From the NCBI RefSeq assembly GCF_035918235.1, contig NZ_CP109486.1, forward strand, positions 558,001 through 622,000: DNA of 64,000 nucleotides, read 5' to 3'. Below the pieces are notes generated by a model, which was given only the letters and a program-made list of their open reading frames with translations, had not been told where the DNA came from and made no database searches. Both the position numbers and the translations under genes were made by a program. Positions 58,353 to 64,000 of this stretch are shown here, in pieces. The stretch comes from Streptomyces sp. NBC_01445 (GTDB lineage Bacteria > Actinomycetota > Actinomycetes > Streptomycetales > Streptomycetaceae). Within the stretch, counting starts at the first letter, position 1; every line of letters starts with the position of its first letter.

Positions 58353-58452
58353 GTGCACCAATTCCCGGTTCGAGTGGTGCACAATTACAATCTCGGGTGT
58401 AATTCATTGCCGCCGTGCACCATTTGCAGACCGGGTGATTGCCGCCGTGCAC
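58353..58452. repeat. Cluster of four GTGCAC palindromes
   Basis: GTGCAC occurs at 58353, 58377, 58415 and 58447. The last two lie in 18-bp direct repeats ATTGCCGCCGTGCACCAT. The patch is AT-richer than its surroundings. It may be a regulator-binding array, but no gene close by is clearly served. Confidence 0.45.
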
Positions 58453-59209
58453 CATAGCGAGTGCCGCGCACTCAATGCGCCCGCCGTGACGGCAACCTTC
58501 GGGTGGCTCGCGGGAATCTGAGGCGCGGGTGACTATGTCGAGTTGGCGTAGTCCTGGCGCAGTCACCGCGGGAGGCTCCTCCCTCAAGTTACGGCAAAAG
58601 CCGCACGTCAGCGGCGAGTTCCAGGGCGAGCGGGGACCCTTGCAGGTTGCAGCTGAGGCGTCAGGTGCCCATGGACTATCGCACCCCGCCCTAGAGATTT
58701 ATTGTTGAACTTCTTGGTTTTGCATGGACTTGGAACTCTATTGTTAATGCTGTGAACGGTGGTGATAATGTGACTCGTCGCCGAACGGGCAACTGAACCT
58801 CGGCGATGCGTGCGCTATCCCAACAGGGGCCGCAGGGCGTTCGGGGAGCTGATCGACCACCTCCCTGGCACCCCGCAGTCAGGCGCCAGTTGAAGGACCA
58901 AAGACCGATACGGGGAGGGCGCTCCCACCCCAGGGGCCATACGGACGACCGTTGCAGCGGATCGCCCGGCGACCGTGGCCGCTTCATTGGCACCACATGA
59001 AAAGGGCCGCCCCCTGCAGGGGGCGGCCCTCTCAGAGTCACCCGACTCAATGCACGACCAGCCACCAACTCAGACAGCCGGACGTGCTACGGCGCGGCGG
59101 GGTAGTTACAGCTACCCCGCACACCCCGGTCCAGATGTGCCTGCCCTTACGGGGCAGGCCCTTCTGGGCGGGGTCGTAGCACCCCTGACCCAACCCCGAA
59201 AGGGTGCCC
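58453..59209 (+). other. Gene-poor region upstream of a secreted-protein gene
   Basis: No coding frame with family features. An AT-rich patch at 58695-58770 is unusual for this genome and may hold a promoter. A strong terminator lies at 59003-59030, and a hairpin GCCTGCCC-TTAC-GGGGCAGGC near 59140-59160 lies in the leader of the next gene. Confidence 0.45.
59003..59030. terminator. Perfect GC-rich palindrome terminator
   Basis: AGGGCCGCCCCCTG and its exact complement CAGGGGGCGGCCCT form a 14-bp stem flanked by AAA on the left and TCTC on the right. It insulates the gene at 59210. Confidence 0.75.
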
Positions 59210-59752
59210 ATGACTGCCTCCGCGCGACGGACGCGTCACACCGTTCTTGCCTCCACCCTGGCCGCCGTGACACTGACCGGCCTGGCCGTCACCACCGCCT
59301 CCCCGGCGTCGGCGCTGAGTTATCACTGCACTAAGCAGACTCGGACCTTCGACACCCCGCAGTACAGCGGTCCCTGGGCGGACAACTGGGACTTCACCGT
59401 CACGAACTGCGCCGCGCGCAGCGGCTCGTACGTCTACGCCCGCTCCACCGTGTCCTGGGACGGCCCTGTCGGCGGCGGCGGCTCCGACTTCTTCGACAGC
59501 GCCTCGCTGCGCGTGTACGTGAAGAAGTCGGTCAGTGGCTCTGACCCGGTCAAGACGTACAAGACGTACGGCTTCACCTCCAAGGCCAACTACAGCTCCT
59601 CGGGCAACTACAACGGCTCGTTCACGACGGGCACGATCCGCTACAAGATCGGCTCGGCCAAGGGGCTGGGCGACGGCGCGCTGCGGCTGAACTGGAACAA
59701 CGACGGCAAGGGCGTCTACAGCTACGGGTACAAGGCCTCGCCGCGCGTCTGA
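59210..59752 (+). CDS. Secreted protein of unknown function
   Basis: A 180-residue exported protein. ATG 59210 follows GAAAGGG. The signal peptide (RRTRHTVLASTLAAVTLTGL) ends at ASA near residue 35. The mature part is small, Tyr/Ser/Gly-rich and beta-like, with two Cys (YHCTKQTRTF and TVTNCAARSG) likely forming a disulfide, SGPWADNWDFTV and a C-terminal YKIGSAKGLGDGALRLNWNN. No enzyme motif. It is a single-gene unit with a terminator before it. Confidence 0.75.
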   Translation: MTASARRTRHTVLASTLAAVTLTGLAVTTASPASALSYHCTKQTRTFDTPQYSGPWADNWDFTVTNCAARSGSYVYARSTVSWDGPVGGGGSDFFDSASLRVYVKKSVSGSDPVKTYKTYGFTSKANYSSSGNYNGSFTTGTIRYKIGSAKGLGDGALRLNWNNDGKGVYSYGYKASPRV

Positions 59753-60204
59753 CGGTCCGTCCTGCCGGGCGCGCTCGCGGGTGCTGATGGCCGGTTCGCA
59801 GCCTGCCGCCACCGGCTGCGGGCCCGGCCCTGCACCCGCTGACCAAAAGCCCCGAGCGGTACGCCGCGAGGTTGGGCGTGAGCGTGCCGCCCCGGGTGGC
59901 CGGCTGGTCCCTCGCGCACGGCGGCAACCACATGGCCACTGCCGCCACCGCCCGCGCCGGGCTGCTCGGTGCCGCCCTGTGCCTGCCGCTGGCCGCGCTT
60001 GTCCGCCGCCCCGCACCCGCCGTCTCGTCTTCTTCACACGCCCGCAGCAGCGCTCATGTCTGCCGCCGACACCCTGGCCACGCCCCTCGTCCCCACTGCA
60101 CCGCCCGGTCCTGCTACGGACGCTGCTCCCTGTGCGGCAGGCCTCGCTCCGGCCCGGGATTCGGCGCTGTCGGCGGCCGCCTGCCACGTCACGGCGTGCG
60201 TGCG

Positions 60205-61680
60205 ATGAGCGCGCACAACAGCCCCTTCAAGGCGCTCTATCCGCCCTTCGCCTGGCCGCGCCTGGCCGGCCCGCGGCGGCGGCACCTGAGCGTCGCACCG
60301 GCCGCCGCGGAAGAGACGCCGACGCGGGCACCGGGGTACGTGCCGTGGGTGGCCGCCGTCGTCGCTCCGTACCAGGACGCGGGCCACGCCACCGAGTTCG
60401 CCCGGCTCGGCTGGCGGCGGATCGCCGTCGAGCTCGGGCCCGGCCTCCTCCCGGCGGGCACCGCGCCGCAGGTGCACCGCGCATTCACACCCACCGTGGT
60501 GCACGACGGCCTACGCCACACCGTTCGACAACTGAGCTTGCTCCGCGTTCAGACCGTCGTCGCCGGCAGCCCGCAGGCCGTGCCGCTGGCCGAACAGCTC
60601 GCCCACGAACTGGGCGTACCGGGCAACGATCCCTCCTCGACCGCGGCCCGCTGCGACCTGGCTGCGCAGGCCCGGGCACTGACCCGATCACGGCATCACC
60701 ACGCCCCGGACGCTGCGCACCACCAGCTTGACCGAGGCCCCCAGTTGGACGCGGATTTGCGCTCTGCCCGCCAACTCCTCACTGCCGCTGACACCGCGCT
60801 GGCGGCCCCGTCCCGGGTGTGCCGCACCGAGCAGGAGTCAGCGACGCCTGGCAGAGCGTGCGCGCATCCCTGCCCCGGCGCGGGGGCCGCCCGGACCTCG
60901 CGCTGCGCGAGCACATACCCGGGCGCCCCTACGTGGTGCACTCCGTCAGCGGGCAGGGCAACGACGACACCCCCCGAGCACTCTGATACCGATGTGTGGG
61001 GCGCGACGCAGACCAGGGCGGGAGCCCTGGACCGCATGGACCTGATGCCCCGACAGGAACTTCTCTGGCGGGCGCTGTCGCTCTACACGCCGCGGGCGCT
61101 GCGCGCACTGCAGGTGTCCATCGGCCCGGTGCCCTGCGAGGTCGCCTATACGCCCGGGCACGGCCCGGTCCTGCTCGGGGCCTGCGCCTACCCGGAGGTG
61201 TCGGCCGCGGCGCGCGCCGTACGAGAGGCCTTGGGCAGCGACCCGTACCGCGATGCCGTCCATGGCGCGATCGTCGGCCGCCGCCGTCAGCCGGTGGGCT
61301 CTGCCGAGCCGATGCATCTGGCCCGGGTGCCGCTGCGGCCCACCGAGGACGGCCACCTGGACCGCTGGCTGCTGCGCACGCTCACGCAGCTGGAGACCGT
61401 CACCCATGTCGACGACGCGCTGATGCCGCGGGTCGCGGTGCACGGCGGCGTCTCGCCGGGCGAGCTCGTGTTGCGCCATACCTGCGAGCGGGCCATCGAG
61501 GCCGATACCGGGTCATCCGCGCCGTGGAAAGTTGGGCCTGTATGCGGGGGCCCGGTCGTGACCTCGTCGACCAACTCGCCGCCCCCGCTCAGGGGTCGGG
61601 GCGCGCCAGGCAACGGATTCAGGGGCTGGGCCGCACCACCAGGACCACCTCACAGCAGGCCTACAAGAGCCAGTACGCGC
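60205..61680 (+). pseudogene. ATP-grasp-type ligase gene broken by frameshifts
   Basis: From ATG 60205 the frame reads VPWVAAVVAPYQDAGHATEF, LRVQTVVAGSPQAVPLAEQL and AHELGVPGNDPSSTAARCD, the N-terminal domain of an ATP-grasp ligase. The next block (LPRRGGRPDLALREHIPGRP, YVVHSVSGQGND; about 60830-60965) lies in another frame. The C-terminal lobe (SDTDVWGATQTRAGALDRMD, VPCEVAYTPGHGPVLLGACA) returns to the first. The tail after AIEAD moves again (TRVIRAVESWACMRGPGRDL). At least three frame changes make it non-functional, or the sequence is faulty here. Confidence 0.7.
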
Positions 61681-61721
61681 CTGCCTGGACACCTACCCTC
61701 ACAAGTCACCACCCGATCTGT

Positions 61722-61795
61722 TGAACAGCGATGAAGAGTTCAGCAGCGTACGAAAGAGTTCAGTGGGTAGTTCAGCAGCGCAGTGAACTGTTCAG
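61722..61795. repeat. Cluster of GTTCAG/TGAAC half-sites
   Basis: GTTCAG occurs at 61738, 61758, 61770 and 61790 and TGAAC at 61722 and 61784, giving overlapping inverted and direct pairs, for example GTTCA-GCAGCGCAG-TGAAC. This is a likely binding array for a dimeric regulator, located between the ATP-grasp pseudogene and the 3' end of the arsenic operon. Confidence 0.5.
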
Positions 61796-61919
61796 CACCT
61801 CACCCTGCTGGAGCCGCCGAGGGATCTCGTCAGTCCCTCCGCTCGACGGATCGGCTGATGGCCCAAGATGACTTGCGCTGCGGGCATGTCGCTCTTGGCA
61901 GGCCTGCCACCCGTACCGA

Positions 61920-63149
61920 TCAGCGATCAGCCGCGTGCGCGTTGGTCGGTGTTGACCTGGCGGCGATCAGGGCCGCGATGCCAGAGAGGAGGGCCAGCAT
62001 CGCGAACAGAGCCGGGTAGCCGTCCAGCGGTGCGGCGAGTGCCGCACCGGCGAACGGTGCAAGAGCGGAAGCCGCCGTTGCGGGGGCGGCGAGGAGTCCG
62101 GAGAGGCGTCCGTAGTGGGTGGTGCCCCAGCGGTCGGCGATGGCGGTGGCTTGCAGCAGGGTGAGGTTGCCGCGGACCATCCCTGCAGCGACGGACAGCG
62201 TGAGCAGGAGGGTATACGGACCGGGGACGATCGCGAGCGCGGCGGTGGTGGCACCGCCAAGTGCGATGAGTGCCACGGTGCGGGCGGTTACTGCGGTGCG
62301 GCGGGCGAGGGCGGTGTAGAGGGTGCGGCCGAGAGTCTGTCCGGCGCCGCCCAGGCCAAGGGCCCAGGCTGCTTGGCCGGTGGTGAGACCGCGCTCCAGC
62401 AGGAGCGGGACGAGGGCGACGACGACGGCGTACACGGCGAACGCAGACAGAGTGAGGGCTGTGGCCAGCATCCAGAACGGCCGGCTCCTGGCCACTTGTA
62501 CCGCCCCTCCGTTGGCGTGGGCAGGCGCGGAGGCCGCCTTCGGCCACGGCGCCTTGAGGGCGAGGGCGTGGGCCGGAATGGTGACCGCGGCGAGGATCAG
62601 GGCCAGAACCAGGTAGGTGGCCCGCCAGGTGAGGTGGTCGGCGAGTACCGCGGTCAGAGGTGCAAAGACCGTCGAGGCCAGGCCGCCGGCCAGGGTGACG
62701 ATGGTGAGGGCGCGGACGTGGTCGGGGGCCCGCCAGCGGGTGAGTGCGGCGAACGCAGGCTGATAGAAGGTCCCCGCCATCGCGAACCCGGCCACAGCCC
62801 AACCGGTGAAGAATACAAGCAGGTTGGGGGCGGCGGCGATGATGAGGATGGAGAGGACGCCGAGGGCGGACCCTGCGGTCATGACGGTGCGGGGGCCGCG
62901 GTGGTCGATGATCCGGCCGACGCGTATCCCGGCGATAGCAGAGATCAGCAGGGCGGCGGAGAACGCAGCTGTGGTCGCCCCGACGGGCCAGCCGGTCGTC
63001 GCCGTGATCTGCGGATTGAGGACGGGAAAGGCGTAGTAGACGATGCCCCAGCTGGTGATCTGGGTGACGCACAGCGCGGGCAGCACGGTGCGCGGCCGCG
63101 ACCGGTCCCCAGTTCCGGTCGCGGCCGAGCGGGCGTCCAGGTCGGTCAC
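61920..63149 (-). CDS. MFS transporter of the arsenic operon
   Basis: A 409-residue transporter from a GTG at 63149 that overlaps the end of the ArsI/CadI-type gene by 4 bp. TM1 region TVLPALCVTQITSWGIVYYA and 12 hydrophobic segments, with VGRIIDHRGPRTVMTAGSAL as the MFS loop and MVRGNLTLLQATAIADRWGT in the second half. By coupling it probably exports an arsenical, as ArsP-, ArsJ- and ArsK-type partners do, but the family itself does not show the substrate. Confidence 0.85.
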   Translation of the reverse strand: MTDLDARSAATGTGDRSRPRTVLPALCVTQITSWGIVYYAFPVLNPQITATTGWPVGATTAAFSAALLISAIAGIRVGRIIDHRGPRTVMTAGSALGVLSILIIAAAPNLLVFFTGWAVAGFAMAGTFYQPAFAALTRWRAPDHVRALTIVTLAGGLASTVFAPLTAVLADHLTWRATYLVLALILAAVTIPAHALALKAPWPKAASAPAHANGGAVQVARSRPFWMLATALTLSAFAVYAVVVALVPLLLERGLTTGQAAWALGLGGAGQTLGRTLYTALARRTAVTARTVALIALGGATTAALAIVPGPYTLLLTLSVAAGMVRGNLTLLQATAIADRWGTTHYGRLSGLLAAPATAASALAPFAGAALAAPLDGYPALFAMLALLSGIAALIAARSTPTNAHAADR

Positions 63150-63604
63150 GGGCAGCAGCCTGTGGCCTGGGCCGGGGCTGCCTCGCTCTCGGCCAGGTCC
63201 GCGCAGCACCGGTCGGCGTTCTGCTTGGTCATTGCTTCGGCGTCTGCCTTGACGACGTAGACCTCCCAGGGCTCCTGACCGGGGCCGTGGACCCACACCT
63301 TGTCCTGCAGGGCGTAGCAGCAGGTGGTGTCGTTCTCGACGTCGGTGGCCAGACCCGCGTCGGCGAGGCGGGTGGTGGCGGCGTGGACGGCTTCGGTGGT
63401 CTCGACTTCGACGCCGAGGTGGTCCATGCGGGTCTCCTCGCCCGGGACGCCCTGGACCAGGACGAGCTTTAGCGGGGGCTCGGCGATGGTGAAGTTGGCG
63501 TATCCGTCGCGGAGTTTGGCCGGCTCCGTGCCAAACAGCTTGCTGTAGAAGGCGATAGAGGCGTTCAGGTCAGGGACGCGCAGGGCGAGCTGTACTCGGG
63601 ACAT
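63146..63604 (-). CDS. arsI: ArsI/CadI-family metalloenzyme (C-As lyase type)
   Basis: A 152-residue vicinal-oxygen-chelate protein. MSRVQLALRVPDLNASIAFY and SKLFGTEPAKLRDGYANFTI open the first half; the metal ligands fit MDHLGVEVET (His) and WEVYVVKAD (Glu). The As(III) site is the vicinal Cys pair in ENDTTCCYALQDKVWVHG. A Cys-rich tail (DRCCADLAES and ATGCCP) adds four more Cys. ArsI cleaves the carbon-arsenic bond of trivalent organoarsenicals; CadI is a cadmium-induced relative. Start at ATG 63604. Confidence 0.88.
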   Translation of the reverse strand: MSRVQLALRVPDLNASIAFYSKLFGTEPAKLRDGYANFTIAEPPLKLVLVQGVPGEETRMDHLGVEVETTEAVHAATTRLADAGLATDVENDTTCCYALQDKVWVHGPGQEPWEVYVVKADAEAMTKQNADRCCADLAESEAAPAQATGCCP

Positions 63605-63664
63605 GAGAATCCTCCTGACGCGGGGACTGGTGCTCCGGCCGGGTGGCCGGGGCACTGGAGCGAG

Positions 63665-64000
63665 TCAGCAGCAGCCGCCCGGGGACGACTCCTCAACGGT
63701 GAGGGCAGCTGCAGCACCGACGCCGATCTGCACAACGGCGGGCGCGGGAGCACAGCAGCCGCCGCTCTCGCTCTGCTGTGCGGTGGGGTCGTCGAAGAGT
63801 CCGGCGCCGCCGCACACCCCGGTCTCGGGCAGGGTGAGTTCGACGCGGTCTGCGGACTCGGTGTCCCCGGCGATGGCGGCGACGACGGAGCGGACCTGCT
63901 CGTAGCCGGTCATGGCCAGGAAGGTGGGGGCACGGCCGTAGGACTTCATGCCGACCAGGTAGATGTCCTGCTCGGGGTGGGAGAGCTCGCGGTGCCCGTG
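63665..64000 (-). CDS. FAD-dependent monooxygenase/oxidoreductase of the ars operon, 3' part
   Basis: The frame enters from the right edge and ends at 63665. The visible part reads HGHRELSHPEQDIYLVGMKS, YGRAPTFLAMTGYEQVRSVV and AAIAGDTESADRVELTLPET, the C-terminal end of the ArsO-like flavoprotein family that accompanies arsenic genes in actinobacteria. The tail has repeated Cys motifs (ETGVCGGAG, ESGGCCAPA, SSPGGCC at the very end), fitting As(III) binding. It leads the operon into ArsI and the MFS exporter. The catalytic FAD and NADPH domains are outside the window. Confidence 0.75.
   Translation of the reverse strand, partial: HGHRELSHPEQDIYLVGMKSYGRAPTFLAMTGYEQVRSVVAAIAGDTESADRVELTLPETGVCGGAGLFDDPTAQQSESGGCCAPAPAVVQIGVGAAAALTVEESSPGGCC

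Noticed and set aside
61722..61795. CRISPR array
   Set aside because: Repeats are only 5-6 bp with irregular spacing and both orientations; no cas genes are present.

Overview
This is very probably chromosomal DNA from a Streptomyces. GC content is high with strong third-position GC bias, and TTA leucine codons are rare. Regulators are of typical Streptomyces types (LacI, DeoR, MmyB-like XRE, PucR, SigE-type ECF). There are many secreted or lipoprotein genes of unknown function and many actinobacterial insertion sequences. No rRNA gene, intact tRNA gene, CRISPR array or replication origin is visible.

Layout. 1-4.7 kb: a fructan-use locus with the 3' end of one GH32 gene, two divergent LacI regulators and a Tat-exported GH32 levanase-type enzyme. 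4.7-11 kb: decayed genes (beta-helix protein, aminoglycoside phosphotransferase, pentapeptide protein) between intact SUKH, S66 peptidase (MccF-like), antibiotic-type kinase and lipoprotein genes. 11.1-17.1 kb: a divergent unit of one MmyB-like regulator and a six-gene redox/transport operon (zinc alcohol dehydrogenase, cupin, two SDRs, lipoprotein, MFS pump). 17.2-18.7 kb: two broken genes and a lipoprotein.

18.9-52.5 kb looks like a genomic island. Three copies of the 3' half of a tRNA-Ser gene (18942, 51424, 52376) each carry the tRNA terminator hairpin and, 74-77 bp beyond, the same GC-rich motif. This is the pattern left by repeated integration into one tRNA gene. No integrase is seen. 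Two IS5-type elements, two IS1380 copies, IS630, TnpB and ISKra4 remnants and a 144-bp MITE sit inside. The cargo includes a probable conflict system at 23.6-31.3 kb: an LCAT-type alpha/beta hydrolase with its start codon only 18 bp from that of a divergent caspase-STAND NTPase. The NTPase overlaps a WD40 propeller gene, and a RES-type toxin gene and a Xre/MbcA-like antitoxin gene follow. A VapBC-like pair, a cytidine/blasticidin-type deaminase, SUKH and other immunity-like genes, a DeoR-controlled MFS/LLM/HAD cluster, a MurJ-like flippase and a SigE-type sigma factor with a membrane-anchored beta-propeller partner lie nearby.

52.8-64 kb: further tRNA debris, an Imm35/YrhB-like gene, a P450 pseudogene, a large PucR-type regulator, an IS5-family element next to a DinB gene, a frameshifted ATP-grasp gene, and the 3' part of an arsenic-resistance operon (FAD monooxygenase, ArsI/CadI enzyme, MFS exporter) running off the right edge.

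Functions are assigned from motifs read by eye. No database search was possible.
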